64,000 bases of DNA from Enterococcus wangshanyuanii (GCF_002197645.1 NZ_CP021874.1:3472001-3536000); one strand, 5' to 3'. Positions 1 through 8,789 are shown, counted from the first letter of the stretch. A program made the numbers and translations. Notes: generated by a model from the letters alone, not told the origin.

Positions 1-78
1 CGATAGCTATAAAAAAATTATTTTTTATGCTTAAAAAGAATGATAAAATAGAAATAGCTAAATTATTGGAGGTTGTGT

Positions 79-1188
79 ATGGGTTCTCTTTTTAAGCAGT
101 CAAAGTTACTATTTTGGACAACAGAAGTTGTTTTGACGATTATTGGTGTTTACTTTTTATTAAGGATGCCGAATGTTTTTAGTCCGGTATTAGGAATGAT
201 TTCCGCTGTTTTTATGCCGTTGTTGATTGCTGGCTTTTTGTATTATATGTTTGATCCAATCGTTGTATTTCTTGAGAAACATAAAGTTCCTAGACTTGTT
301 GGTTTTTTGCTTTCTTTTTTCGTTTTAGTTGTCTTGATTGCTCTTGTGATCATGAACGTTGTTCCTCAATTGGTCAAGCAATTTGTGGACCTAACGCAGT
401 CGCTTCCAGGATATGCGGAGGAAATGAATCGTTGGTTGACAGAGCTTGGCGATTTAGAAGAAATCAAAGGGTTCAATATTCAGGATCAATTAGATAAAGC
501 GAATATTACAATTACAAATATTCTGAATTTCGCGATCGTAGGAGTGACGAGTAGTTTATCGAAAATCGTTGGAATGTTGATGAAATTCTTTATTTTACTT
601 TTTACAGTACCCTTTATTTTATTTTTTATGTTTAAGGATGGCCATAAGTTTTTAGATGCATTATCCCATTTCTTTCCTACAAGCATCAGAACAGAGCTTC
701 GTCAAACAGTAAGAGAAATGAATCAAACATTGTCAGCTTATATCAGCAGTACGGTTTTAGATGCTTTGATCATTGGAGGTTTAAGTTTTATAGCAATGAC
801 GATTTTTAAACAACCGTACAGTTTACTACTTGCTGTCTTTTGCGGAGTTACCAATATTATTCCTTATGTAGGTCCATTCATAGGTGCTGTTCCAGCGGTG
901 CTTGTTGGCTTTTTCATTTCACCTTGGCAAGCGTTATATATGATGTTGTCGATTCTTGTCATTCAGCAGTTAGATGGTAATCTGATCAAACCTTTACTGA
1001 TGGGTAAATCAATGAACATCCATCCACTGACGATCATTCTTGTATTGATTGCAGCTGGAAGTGTGGGCGGGATCATTGGAATGCTGATTTGTATTCCGGT
1101 GTATGCTGTGATTAAAACTTTAGTAGTCAACATCGTTAAAATTTATAACATTCGAAAAGAAGAGAGGACTCAGCTCTCGGATGAATGA
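79..1188 (+). CDS. AI-2E family transporter-like membrane protein
   Basis: A protein of about 369 residues with many hydrophobic segments spread from the N-terminus to the C-terminus, typical of the AI-2E/PerM family (YdbI-like). The most recognisable part is the C-terminal half, with GGLSFIAM, NIIPYVGPFIGAVPA and the helical stretch around GGIIGMLICIPVYAV, the region conserved in this family. Family members are linked to export of small molecules or ions (some act as Na+/H+ antiporters); the substrate cannot be told from sequence. The start is taken at ATG 79, which has GGAGG at 68-72; an in-frame TTG six bases earlier overlaps the useful ribosome-binding spacing. It is a single gene closed by a bidirectional terminator shared with nrdF. 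Confidence 0.85.
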   Translation: MGSLFKQSKLLFWTTEVVLTIIGVYFLLRMPNVFSPVLGMISAVFMPLLIAGFLYYMFDPIVVFLEKHKVPRLVGFLLSFFVLVVLIALVIMNVVPQLVKQFVDLTQSLPGYAEEMNRWLTELGDLEEIKGFNIQDQLDKANITITNILNFAIVGVTSSLSKIVGMLMKFFILLFTVPFILFFMFKDGHKFLDALSHFFPTSIRTELRQTVREMNQTLSAYISSTVLDALIIGGLSFIAMTIFKQPYSLLLAVFCGVTNIIPYVGPFIGAVPAVLVGFFISPWQALYMMLSILVIQQLDGNLIKPLLMGKSMNIHPLTIILVLIAAGSVGGIIGMLICIPVYAVIKTLVVNIVKIYNIRKEERTQLSDE

Positions 1189-1194
1189 TAAAAG

Positions 1195-1243
1195 AAAAAG
1201 GATCAGCGACAACATAAAATGTTATCGCTGATCCTTTTTTTGT
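1195..1243. terminator. Bidirectional intrinsic terminator between the AI-2E gene and nrdF
   Basis: A perfect 10-bp stem (1200-1209 with 1225-1234) is flanked by A-rich sequence on the left and a run of T on the right, so it can end transcription from both converging genes. Confidence 0.85.
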
Positions 1244-1252
1244 TTTATTTAA

Positions 1253-2215
1253 TTATTCCATACCAATCAAATAATCGTCATCTTTCATTGCTTCAACGGT
1301 TCCTAATAGATAGCCATTACCAACTTGTGAGAAGAAGTCATGGTTACTTGTTCCAGTAGAAATACCATTCATGACAATTGGATTTACATCGTTTGCTGTA
1401 TCAGCAAATAATGGATCCATACCAAGATTCATCAACGCTTTATTAGCATTATAGCGCAAGAAAGTTTTGACTTCCTCTGTCCAGCCTAATTCATCATAAA
1501 GCTCTTCTGTATAGCGTTCTTCATTTTCGTATAGTTCATAAAGAAGATTATACATCCAATCCTTTAATTCGTTTTGTTCTTCTTCTGACAGTTCATTAAA
1601 GCCTAGTTGGAATTTATAACCGATATAGGTGCCATGCACAGATTCATCACGAATGATCAATTTAATGATTTCAGCAACGTTGGCTAGTTTATTATTGCCT
1701 AGATAATAAAGAGGAGTATAAAAACCAGAATAGAATAAGAAGGTTTCTAAGAACACACTAGCAACTTTCTTTTCTAACGGTGTGCCATTTTTGTAGATTT
1801 CATTGATTTTTTCAGCTTTTGTTTGTAAGTAGACGTTGGTGTTCGTCCATTCGAAAATATCATCGATTTCTTTTTTAGTATTCAATGTACTAAAGATCGA
1901 AGAATAGCTTTTCGCATGAACAGATTCCATAAATTGGATGTTATTCAGCACAGCTTCTTCATGAGGCGTACGAATATCTTTTCTTAATTGATCCATACCA
2001 CTTTCAGATTGAACCGTATCAAGCAAGGTTAAACCGCCGAAAACATATCCTACAGTTGTCTTTTCCAAGTCAGAGAGAGTTCTCCAATCATCCAAGTCGT
2101 TTGACAAGGGGATACGTGTATCAAGCCAAAATTGTTCTGTTAGTTTTTCCCAAGTTGATTTATCGATCACGTCTTCGATTGCATTCCAGTTGATCGCTTC
2201 ATAATATGTTGCCAT
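1253..2215 (-). CDS. nrdF: Class Ib ribonucleotide reductase, beta subunit
   Basis: A 320-residue R2F protein, the metal-tyrosyl-radical subunit that starts nucleotide reduction in NrdE. Metal ligands and radical context are visible as ESVHAKSYSSIF (Glu, His, then the Tyr region) in the first third and RDESVHGTYIG (Glu and His) near residue 190; the C-terminal acidic tail is the usual docking tail for NrdE. Length matches the family. The start has AGGAGG just upstream (reading the minus strand). It is the last gene of nrdH-I-E-F, but is separated from nrdE by about 230 bp holding a repeat-like hairpin. NrdI made by the same operon is known to help load the dimanganese cofactor in this class. 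Confidence 0.97.
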   Translation of the reverse strand: MATYYEAINWNAIEDVIDKSTWEKLTEQFWLDTRIPLSNDLDDWRTLSDLEKTTVGYVFGGLTLLDTVQSESGMDQLRKDIRTPHEEAVLNNIQFMESVHAKSYSSIFSTLNTKKEIDDIFEWTNTNVYLQTKAEKINEIYKNGTPLEKKVASVFLETFLFYSGFYTPLYYLGNNKLANVAEIIKLIIRDESVHGTYIGYKFQLGFNELSEEEQNELKDWMYNLLYELYENEERYTEELYDELGWTEEVKTFLRYNANKALMNLGMDPLFADTANDVNPIVMNGISTGTSNHDFFSQVGNGYLLGTVEAMKDDDYLIGME

Positions 2216-2443
2216 TTATTTTCCTCCTAATTACCGAATGACTGTTTAACCCATGAACATAGAGAGCGGGACAAAACTAAAAATTAGTTTTGATTCGCTC
2301 TCTAAACTCGAATAAACGGCGAGAAAAAAGCGGCTCTTTTGGAAATAAGCCGAAACTCACAAAAATTTGAAAAGTAATTTCGTGAATTCCTTCTTATTTC
2401 TCAGAGCTAAACACTTTTATCTCAGCCTCTAAACCAATTTAAG
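2216..2443. repeat. Hairpin-rich repeat-like insert between nrdE and nrdF
   Basis: This 228-bp spacer breaks an otherwise tightly packed operon. It holds a near-perfect inverted repeat: 2261-2280 pairs with 2284-2303 with three mismatches and a tiny loop. A further structured stretch follows, in which GGAAATAAG is mirrored by CTTATTTC. The motif GAGCGGGACAAAA resembles GAGACAAAAG-type hairpins seen elsewhere in this window (28757, 47554). It looks like a small dispersed enterococcal intergenic repeat, but copy number cannot be judged from one window. No ORF is apparent. Confidence 0.55.
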
Positions 2444-4609
2444 TTAGATTACACAACTTTCACATTGATTGCTGCCGATTTCTTCTGCATCATCAGTAAA
2501 TGTTCGTACGTAATAGATTGATTTTACTCCTTTATGGAAAGCATAGTGACGTAAAATATTCAAATCACGTGTTGTTTGTTTTGGTGTATCTTTCCATTCA
2601 TAAAGTCCCTCAGGAATTTCAGAACGCATAAACAGAGTTAAGCTCATTCCTTGATCGACGTGTTGCTGTGCTGTTGCATAAACGTCGATGACTTTACGCA
2701 TATCCATATCGTACGCAGAAGTATAATATGGAATCGTATCATTTGCTAGATAAGGAGCAGGATAATAAATTTTTCCAATTTTCTTTTCTTGGCGTTCTTC
2801 GATCATTCGCGTGATCGGATGGATGCTGGCACTTGTATCATTGATATAAGAGATCGAACCATTCGGTGCAACAGCTAAACGATTTTGGTGATACAAACCA
2901 TCTTGTTTGACCGCATCACGTAATGCTGCCCAGTCAGAAGCAGTCGGAACAAAAATATCTTTGAAAATTTCTTTGACTTTATCTGATTGTGGAGTGAAGT
3001 CTCCCTCAATATATTTATCAAAGTATGACCCATTCGCATAATCTGATTTTTCAAAATTATGGAAGGATTGTTTGTATTCTTTGGCGATATTGTTACTTTC
3101 AACTAATGTCCAGTAGTTCAGCAGTGTGAAATAAACATTAGTAAAGTCCAAAGAGTCTTTAGAGCCATACTCCATATGATTTTTCGCAAAGAAAGTATGC
3201 AGACCCATCGCTCCTAGTCCAATTGTATGACTTAAACGATTACCGTTTTGAATAGAAGGAACGACATCGATATCAGAAGCATCTGTTACAAAAGTTAAGG
3301 CACGAGTCATTGCACGAACGGATTTACCAAAATCTGGACTATCCATCAAATTAACGATATTTGTAGAACCTAAGTTACAGCTGATATCCGTGCCGAGCTG
3401 TTCATATTCTTGTTTGCCATTTAAAATAGAAGGCGTTTGAACTTGCAGGATTTCTGAACATAAGTTACTCATGATGATTTTGCCATAAGCAGGGTTGCTT
3501 CTATTGGCTGTATCGATATTGATGATATAAGGATATCCTGATTCTTGTTGCAGTTTAGAAATTTCATTTTCTAAATCACGCGCTTTGATTTTACGTTTAC
3601 GAATGTTAGGGTTTGCTACCAAGTTATCGTATTCTTTTGTAATATCTACGTAAGAGAAGGGAACACCATATTCTTTTTCGACACTATAAGGACTGAATAA
3701 ATACATATCTTCATTTTTACGTGCTAGTTCATAAAATTTATCTGGAACAACAACACCTAAAGATAAGGTTTTTACACGGACTTTTTCATCTGCGTTTTCT
3801 TTCTTTGTAGAAAGGAACATTTCGATATCTGGATGGAACACGTTTAAGTAAACCACGCCAGCACCTTGACGTTGACCTAATTGATTGGAATAGCTGAAGC
3901 TATCTTCGAACAATTTCATTACGGGAACCACGCCACTAGCTGCGCCTTCATAGCCTTTGATCGGAGCGCCTGCTTCACGAAGATTGGCTAATGTAATACC
4001 AACACCACCGCCAATTCTTGACAATTGTAAAGCTGAGTTGATCGAACGACCGATGCTGTTCATATCATCTGTAACTTGGATCAAGAAACAAGAAACTAAT
4101 TCCCCACGTCGTTTACGCCCGGCATTTAAGAAAGAAGGTGTCGCTGGTTGATAACGTTGATGAATCATTTCATCTGCTAAAACCATGGCTAACTCTTCAT
4201 TGCCATCGGCAAAATATAATGCGTTGAAAGCAACGCGGTCTTCATAGCTTTCTAGATACTCGGTTCCAGCATTATTTTTAAGTGCATATTGTGAATAGAA
4301 CTTGTAAGCTGCCATAAACGATTTGAATTCAAACTTTTGTTCATCAAGAAATGCATATAATTTTTCAATAAAAGCCATTGAATATTTTTGAATAAAGGCA
4401 GTTTCTAAATAGTCATTATCGATCAAGTAGTTGATCTTTTCTTCTACTGTATTGAAGGTTCTTGTATTTGGTTCAACATTTTCCTTAAAAAATGCGGCCA
4501 AAGCTTCTTTATCTTTGTGCAAAGGAATTTGTCCATTTACAGGACGATTGATCTCATTGTTTAGTTTAAAATAACTAACTTCTTTAATTTCTTTTAGACT
4601 CAAGTTCAT
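2444..4609 (-). CDS. nrdE: Class Ib ribonucleotide reductase, alpha (catalytic) subunit
   Basis: A 721-residue catalytic subunit that reduces ribonucleoside diphosphates. Visible features include the substrate-site stretch ending SCFLIQVTDDM (redox Cys), the central NLCSEILQ and SCNLGS blocks with the active-site Cys residues, and the C-terminal CESCVI pair that shuttles electrons from NrdH. Length fits NrdE. The start overlaps the 3' end of nrdI by 26 bases; the ribosome binding site is weak, so translational coupling to nrdI is likely. Electron supply comes from NrdH, encoded two genes upstream. Confidence 0.97.
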   Translation of the reverse strand: MNLSLKEIKEVSYFKLNNEINRPVNGQIPLHKDKEALAAFFKENVEPNTRTFNTVEEKINYLIDNDYLETAFIQKYSMAFIEKLYAFLDEQKFEFKSFMAAYKFYSQYALKNNAGTEYLESYEDRVAFNALYFADGNEELAMVLADEMIHQRYQPATPSFLNAGRKRRGELVSCFLIQVTDDMNSIGRSINSALQLSRIGGGVGITLANLREAGAPIKGYEGAASGVVPVMKLFEDSFSYSNQLGQRQGAGVVYLNVFHPDIEMFLSTKKENADEKVRVKTLSLGVVVPDKFYELARKNEDMYLFSPYSVEKEYGVPFSYVDITKEYDNLVANPNIRKRKIKARDLENEISKLQQESGYPYIINIDTANRSNPAYGKIIMSNLCSEILQVQTPSILNGKQEYEQLGTDISCNLGSTNIVNLMDSPDFGKSVRAMTRALTFVTDASDIDVVPSIQNGNRLSHTIGLGAMGLHTFFAKNHMEYGSKDSLDFTNVYFTLLNYWTLVESNNIAKEYKQSFHNFEKSDYANGSYFDKYIEGDFTPQSDKVKEIFKDIFVPTASDWAALRDAVKQDGLYHQNRLAVAPNGSISYINDTSASIHPITRMIEERQEKKIGKIYYPAPYLANDTIPYYTSAYDMDMRKVIDVYATAQQHVDQGMSLTLFMRSEIPEGLYEWKDTPKQTTRDLNILRHYAFHKGVKSIYYVRTFTDDAEEIGSNQCESCVI

Positions 4610-4961
4610 TCACTACTTTCTTAAAGGATTCTACATCTTCATTCGTGCCGCTAAATTCGAAAGCAAATAATAATGGAACGCCATAATCACGTGCAATATC
4701 TTTGGCTGTATAAACAAATAATTCGGCAAAGTTACGATTGCCGCTGCCGGCAACACCTATCAAATGTTCTTTGTTCTCATGATGGTCGAGAAAATCATTG
4801 ATAACTTCAGTGATATCAGCATCATAGGTTGGAACCACCAGAATAAAAGGCTCATTTATCTCAAAAAAAGGATTCGCAGGCTCAATTTCATAAGCTGGCA
4901 AATCCAATTTTTTAATAAATCGTCTGGTTTGTCCGGTAACGGTAAAATAAACGAGTTTCAT
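4584..4961 (-). CDS. nrdI: Flavodoxin-like NrdI
   Basis: A 125-residue flavodoxin-like protein. NrdI binds FMN and generates the oxidant needed to assemble the dimanganese-tyrosyl radical of NrdF. The N-terminal YFTVTGQTRRF phosphate-binding region and the later GVAGSGNRNF and PLLFAFEFSGT segments are typical of the family. It starts one base after the stop codon of nrdH and overlaps the start of nrdE, as expected of a single translationally linked operon. Confidence 0.95.
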   Translation of the reverse strand: MKLVYFTVTGQTRRFIKKLDLPAYEIEPANPFFEINEPFILVVPTYDADITEVINDFLDHHENKEHLIGVAGSGNRNFAELFVYTAKDIARDYGVPLLFAFEFSGTNEDVESFKKVVNELESKRN

Positions 4962-4962
4962 T

Positions 4963-5187
4963 CTAGCTAGCCAAGTTTTTTAGTTGATCTGGACGGAATC
5001 CTACAACTGTAGCAGCGTCAGAAGTGATAACCGGAACACTTTGGAATCCTTGTTCTTTTAACCAGTCGATCGCATCTGGTTGGATATCGATATTTACTTC
5101 TTCGAATGCTATATTATTTTCGCTCAAAAAGCGTTTTGCCATTTTACATTGGATACAATTATTTTTAGAAAAGATTTTTACGTTCAT
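4963..5187 (-). CDS. nrdH: Glutaredoxin-like NrdH redoxin
   Basis: A 74-residue thioredoxin-fold protein with the redox pair in NNCIQCKMAKRFL (CxxC) and the C-terminal GFQSVPVI cis-proline segment followed by VVGFRPDQL, all typical of NrdH. It supplies electrons to NrdE and is normally reduced by thioredoxin reductase. It is the first gene of the operon, with a GGGGG-rich ribosome binding site and a sigma-70 promoter with NrdR-like boxes upstream. Confidence 0.96.
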   Translation of the reverse strand: MNVKIFSKNNCIQCKMAKRFLSENNIAFEEVNIDIQPDAIDWLKEQGFQSVPVITSDAATVVGFRPDQLKNLAS

Positions 5188-5220
5188 TTTTAATTCCCCC
5201 TCAATTAGTTTACATTCACT

Positions 5221-5302
5221 AGTATAAATCTCTCTGGGAAAAAGTCAACACTTAGGCACTACATATTGTGGTTGTTTTTTTGCTGAATACCATGTTTTGT
5301 GT
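5221..5302 (-). promoter_or_regulatory. nrdHIEF promoter with two NrdR-like boxes
   Basis: On the minus strand TTGACT (plus 5243-5248) and TATACT (5221-5226) are 16 bp apart. Upstream lie two 16-mers resembling the NrdR box ACACTATATATAGTGT: 5256-5271 (12 of 16 matches) and 5287-5302 (11 of 16). They start exactly 31 bp apart, the three-helical-turn spacing usual for paired NrdR boxes. This predicts dNTP/ATP-responsive repression by NrdR. Confidence 0.8.
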
Positions 5303-5441
5303 TTTTGAAAAGAATATGAAAGCTCGTATTCTCTAGTTTTGTACGACTATTATGCCGATTTTTGTGTTCAAAAAAGAAATTTATTAAATTTTTCGATGGG
5401 ATTTTTAATGAGAGAAACACAAGATATAGGGGGTGATCAAA

Positions 5442-5543
5442 ATGAAGCACACTAGAAATATTTTGGAGAATAGGAGGGTCAATTATTTTCTTCCTATAGG
5501 TAGAAAGAACATTGATTTAAACCTCACAAACAGGTATACTTAA
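5442..5543 (+). CDS. Possible 33-residue small protein overlapping the feo promoter
   Basis: A 34-codon ORF starting MKHTRNILENRR and rich in Asn and Arg is preceded by GGGGGTGATC, close to perfect anti-Shine-Dalgarno complementarity at 7-9 base spacing. It is not recognised. Its 3' end contains the -35 and -10 elements of the feo promoter, and its stop codon precedes the Fur box by one base. It may be a real small protein or a leader ORF whose translation affects feo expression; it may also be chance. No strong promoter is evident upstream. Confidence 0.35.
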   Translation: MKHTRNILENRRVNYFLPIGRKNIDLNLTNRYT

Positions 5544-5563
5544 TGAGAACGATTATCAATATC
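5512..5563 (+). promoter_or_regulatory. feoAB promoter with Fur box
   Basis: TTGATT (5512-5517), a 17-bp spacer and TATACT (5535-5540) form a strong sigma-70 promoter. Immediately downstream, 5545-5563 matches the 19-bp Fur consensus GATAATGATAATCATTATC at 15 positions, covering the expected transcription start. This predicts repression of iron uptake when iron is plentiful. The leader to feoA is about 200 bases. Confidence 0.85.
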
Positions 5564-5764
5564 ATTGAAGAGATAAATGAAACTTTTTCACAATAATATA
5601 TATCGTGAGTGATATTGATGAATGTATGTTATCCAGCTACACAAATCGATCCTTCGGAAAATAGATAAATTGCCAGTGAGACAAAAAACGTCTCAATATC
5701 AATTTCCTAATTTTCTACAGGATCAAACGATTTGTTCCGCTTTTAAATTAAGGGAGGCTACACA

Positions 5765-6232
5765 ATGTTGACATTGGCACAGGCAAAATTGAACAGGGTT
5801 TATATGATCGACGAGATCCAGGCAGAAGGATTTGCAAAGAAGCACTTGAACAATCTTGGCCTTGTGCCAGGCGGCAAAGTAGTGTTGCTGAACTTTTCCG
5901 CTGAGAATGGAATCGTCCTTTTACACAATAGCCGAATCGCGATCAATGTATCTGTATTAAAACAAATTACAATAGTAGAAAAAAATACAGAGGAAGAAAA
6001 TTGGGTGTCATTAGATCAGTTGTCTGTTGGTGAAAGGGCACGCGTTGTAGGGATTCACGGGCAGGGAGCTGTAAAGCGACGTTTGATGGATATGGGATTG
6101 ACTAAAGGTGTGGATCTATTCGTTAGAAAAATGGCTCCATTAGGAGATCCAATCGAAATCAACCTTCGTGGCTATGAGTTGACGTTGAGGAAAAATGAAG
6201 CGGAATTAGTTTTAGTACAGAAAGTGGGGTAA
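5765..6232 (+). CDS. feoA: FeoA-type ferrous iron transport protein with two FeoA domains
   Basis: A 155-residue protein, about twice the length of single-domain FeoA (75-85 residues). Two SH3-like FeoA domains can be read: residues about 8-75 (KKHLNNLGLVPGGKVVLLN ... IAINVSVLKQI) and about 82-153 (LSVGERARVVGIHGQG ... RLMDMGLTKGV ... LRKNEAELVLV). FeoA is a cytoplasmic partner of FeoB. GGGAGG precedes the ATG, and feoB starts 4 bases after the stop, so the two are co-translated. The second domain is closer to the usual FeoA pattern than the first. Confidence 0.93.
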   Translation: MLTLAQAKLNRVYMIDEIQAEGFAKKHLNNLGLVPGGKVVLLNFSAENGIVLLHNSRIAINVSVLKQITIVEKNTEEENWVSLDQLSVGERARVVGIHGQGAVKRRLMDMGLTKGVDLFVRKMAPLGDPIEINLRGYELTLRKNEAELVLVQKVG

Positions 6233-6236
6233 GGAG

Positions 6237-8390
6237 ATGAAAGAACAGCATATTGCTCTGACAGGAAATCCTAATAGCGGGAAAACAACTGCTTTTAATG
6301 CATTGACTGGGGCAAATCAATATGTAGGGAATTGGCCGGGAGTTACAGTTGAACGCAAAGAAGGAAAGATGAAAAAAGACAAAGCGATCACGATTCAGGA
6401 TCTGCCTGGTATCTATTCCCTTTCCCCTTATACGCCAGAAGAAGTTGTTGCTAGAGACTATTTGCTTAGCGGTTCTCCTGATGTGATCGTTAATATTGTC
6501 GATGCAACCAATTTAGAACGAAACCTTTATCTGACGACCCAATTGATGGAAACAGGGATTCCAGTTGTTATCGGATTGAATATGATGGATATTTTGGACA
6601 AGACTAGTAAAAAGATCAATATCGAAAAATTAGCTTATGGGCTAGGGATCGATGTCGTTGGGATCAGTGCTTTGAAAAATCGCGGACTCGATGAACTAAT
6701 GAAAAAAGCAGGGAAAGTTCAAGAAGTTTTTCCACCTGAACTTAATTACCCAACATACGATAATCGACTAGAAGCGGCCTTGAATGAAATCGTAGACGTC
6801 CTAGGAGATAGTGTGATGAAAAAACAGGCCCGCTGGTACAGTGTTAAATTATTTGAACGTGACACCCAAGCAGCTGCACAACTAAACTTGAGTGACTTAC
6901 AGAAAAAAGAAATCGAAGATATCATCAAAATCACAGAACAAATTTTCAGCGATGATAGCGAATCGATCGTGATCAATGAACGCTATGAATTTATTACGCG
7001 CTTAACTACTCTTTGTGCGATTGAAAAAAATGAAGTATCTTTCAATACAAGTGATAAAATCGATCGAATCGTAACGAATCGCTGGTTAGCTTTACCGATT
7101 TTTGCAGTTATTATGTGGTTTGTTTATTATTTAGCGATTCAAACAGTGGGGACGATGGGAACAGACTGGATCAATGATGAGTTGTTTGGAAATATCGTAC
7201 CAACGAATGTAGCAAGTTGGTTAGAGAGCTTACAGGTAGCGCCTTGGATGCAAAGCTTGATTTTAGATGGGATCATCGCAGGAGTAGGAGCTGTTTTAGG
7301 TTTTCTACCGCAATTGATCGTATTGTTTTTATGTTTGGGCTTTTTAGAAGACTGCGGATATATGGCACGTATCGCATTTGTGATGGATCGTTTGTTTAGA
7401 AAATTCGGCTTATCAGGGAAATCATTTATTCCTATGCTGATCGCTACAGGTTGTGGCGTTCCAGGAGTTATGGCCAGCCGAACGATCGAAAATGAAAAAG
7501 ACCGTAAGATGACGATCATGGTAACGACCTTTATGCCTTGCTCAGCAAAATTACCGATCATCGCTTTGATTGCTGGAGCATTTTTTCCAAAGAGCAGCTG
7601 GGTATCGCCTTCTGCCTACTTCATTGGAATCGCGGCAATTGTATTGTCTGGTATCGCTTTGAAAAAAACACGTTCATTTTCTGGTGATCCGGCACCATTT
7701 ATCATGGAACTTCCTGCGTATCACATGCCTCAACTAAGAGGTGTTTTGAGACATGCATACGATCGTAGTAAATCATTTGTCAAAAAAGCTGGTACGATCA
7801 TTTTTGTGATGAGCATTATTATTTGGTTTACATCAACTTATACATTTACGTTGCAGCAAGCAGCAGAAGACCAAAGTATTTTAGCTAACCTAGGAAAAGT
7901 GATTGCGCCGTTATTTGCGCCACTTGGTTGGGGTACTTGGCAAGGAGCCGTTGCAACGATTACTGGATTAGTAGCGAAGGAAAATGTGATTGGCACATTT
8001 GGGATCCTATTTGGTCATTTGAGTGAAGTATCAGAAAATGGTGTCGAAGTTTGGTCAGCGCTACAAGCAGCCTTTACCCCAGTTGCAGCCTATTCATTCT
8101 TAGTTTTCAACTTATTATGTGCGCCTTGTTTTGCTGCGATTGGTGCGATCCGTCGGGAAATGGGCGATTGGAAGTGGACATGGGGCGCAATTGGCTATCA
8201 GTGTGGACTGGCTTATGTTGTCAGCTTTATTATCTATCAAGTTGGACATGTCATTTTTGAAAATGGTTCGATAGGTGCAGGATTCTTTAGTGCCATTTTA
8301 TTAGTATTCATCATGAGCTATTATCTATTTAGAAAGCCGAAAGTCAAAGAAGAACCGGTCATTACAATGGCAACATTAGAAAGAGGGTAG
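6237..8390 (+). CDS. feoB: Ferrous iron permease FeoB
   Basis: A 717-residue Fe(II) transporter. The N-terminal GTPase domain has G1 GNPNSGKTT, G3 DLPG and G4 NMMD; it is followed by a helical regulatory domain to about residue 260. The membrane part carries two Gate-like regions (GCGVPGVMASRTIENEKDRKM near 405 and APCFAAIGAIRREMG near 630) with the conserved Cys residues. Length matches the family. It lies between feoA and a Cys-rich membrane peptide, the usual Firmicutes feo order. Confidence 0.97.
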   Translation: MKEQHIALTGNPNSGKTTAFNALTGANQYVGNWPGVTVERKEGKMKKDKAITIQDLPGIYSLSPYTPEEVVARDYLLSGSPDVIVNIVDATNLERNLYLTTQLMETGIPVVIGLNMMDILDKTSKKINIEKLAYGLGIDVVGISALKNRGLDELMKKAGKVQEVFPPELNYPTYDNRLEAALNEIVDVLGDSVMKKQARWYSVKLFERDTQAAAQLNLSDLQKKEIEDIIKITEQIFSDDSESIVINERYEFITRLTTLCAIEKNEVSFNTSDKIDRIVTNRWLALPIFAVIMWFVYYLAIQTVGTMGTDWINDELFGNIVPTNVASWLESLQVAPWMQSLILDGIIAGVGAVLGFLPQLIVLFLCLGFLEDCGYMARIAFVMDRLFRKFGLSGKSFIPMLIATGCGVPGVMASRTIENEKDRKMTIMVTTFMPCSAKLPIIALIAGAFFPKSSWVSPSAYFIGIAAIVLSGIALKKTRSFSGDPAPFIMELPAYHMPQLRGVLRHAYDRSKSFVKKAGTIIFVMSIIIWFTSTYTFTLQQAAEDQSILANLGKVIAPLFAPLGWGTWQGAVATITGLVAKENVIGTFGILFGHLSEVSENGVEVWSALQAAFTPVAAYSFLVFNLLCAPCFAAIGAIRREMGDWKWTWGAIGYQCGLAYVVSFIIYQVGHVIFENGSIGAGFFSAILLVFIMSYYLFRKPKVKEEPVITMATLERG

Positions 8391-8394
8391 GAAC

Positions 8395-8526
8395 ATGGCA
8401 ACATTTATTTTAGCAGTAGCGATTTTTGGTGGTGCGGGGTATATTATCTATTCTCGTATAAAAACTGGAAAGAGTTGCGATGATTGTCATACGACTTGTC
8501 CAGTGAAAAAAGAACAGGAAAATTAA
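8395..8526 (+). CDS. FeoB-associated Cys-rich membrane peptide
   Basis: A 43-residue ORF starting four bases after the feoB stop. Residues 3-19 form one membrane helix; the short tail carries Cys at 28, 31 and 35 (CDDCHTTC) and ends in charged residues. This is the pattern of the FeoB-associated Cys-rich membrane protein family (often placed in the FeoC position). A role as an accessory subunit that binds iron or tunes FeoB is inferred from context. It is the last gene of the operon. Confidence 0.88.
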   Translation: MATFILAVAIFGGAGYIIYSRIKTGKSCDDCHTTCPVKKEQEN

Positions 8527-8530
8527 TCAG

Positions 8531-8583
8531 ACGACACAATGAAAGAAATGGAACGGTCATTTCTTTTGTTGTGTCGTATTTTT
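8531..8583 (+). terminator. Terminator of the feo operon
   Basis: A 9-bp stem ACGACACAA/TTGTGTCGT (8531-8539 with 8569-8577) is followed by ATTTTTTT. Confidence 0.85.
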
Positions 8584-8587
8584 TCAC

Positions 8588-8616
8588 TTGAACAAACAAC
8601 AAGCAAGTGCTACAAT
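8588..8616 (+). promoter_or_regulatory. Promoter of tRNA-Lys
   Basis: TTGAAC (8588-8593), a 17-bp spacer and TACAAT (8611-8616) lie about 20 bases before the tRNA. Confidence 0.7.
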
Positions 8617-8635
8617 ATTTAAGTACTAAACATTT

Positions 8636-8708
<73 letters not shown>

Positions 8709-8725
8709 TCGGGTGCCAAACCCAC

Positions 8726-8789
8726 GAGAATGGTATTACATCGGCGTTTTAGGACGTTTCGAAGATGTAATACGCGTTCTCTTTTTTTG
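8726..8789 (+). terminator. Terminator after tRNA-Lys
   Basis: A long hairpin pairs GAGAA(TG)GTATTACATC with GATGTAATACGCGTTCTC and is followed by seven T. Confidence 0.85.
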
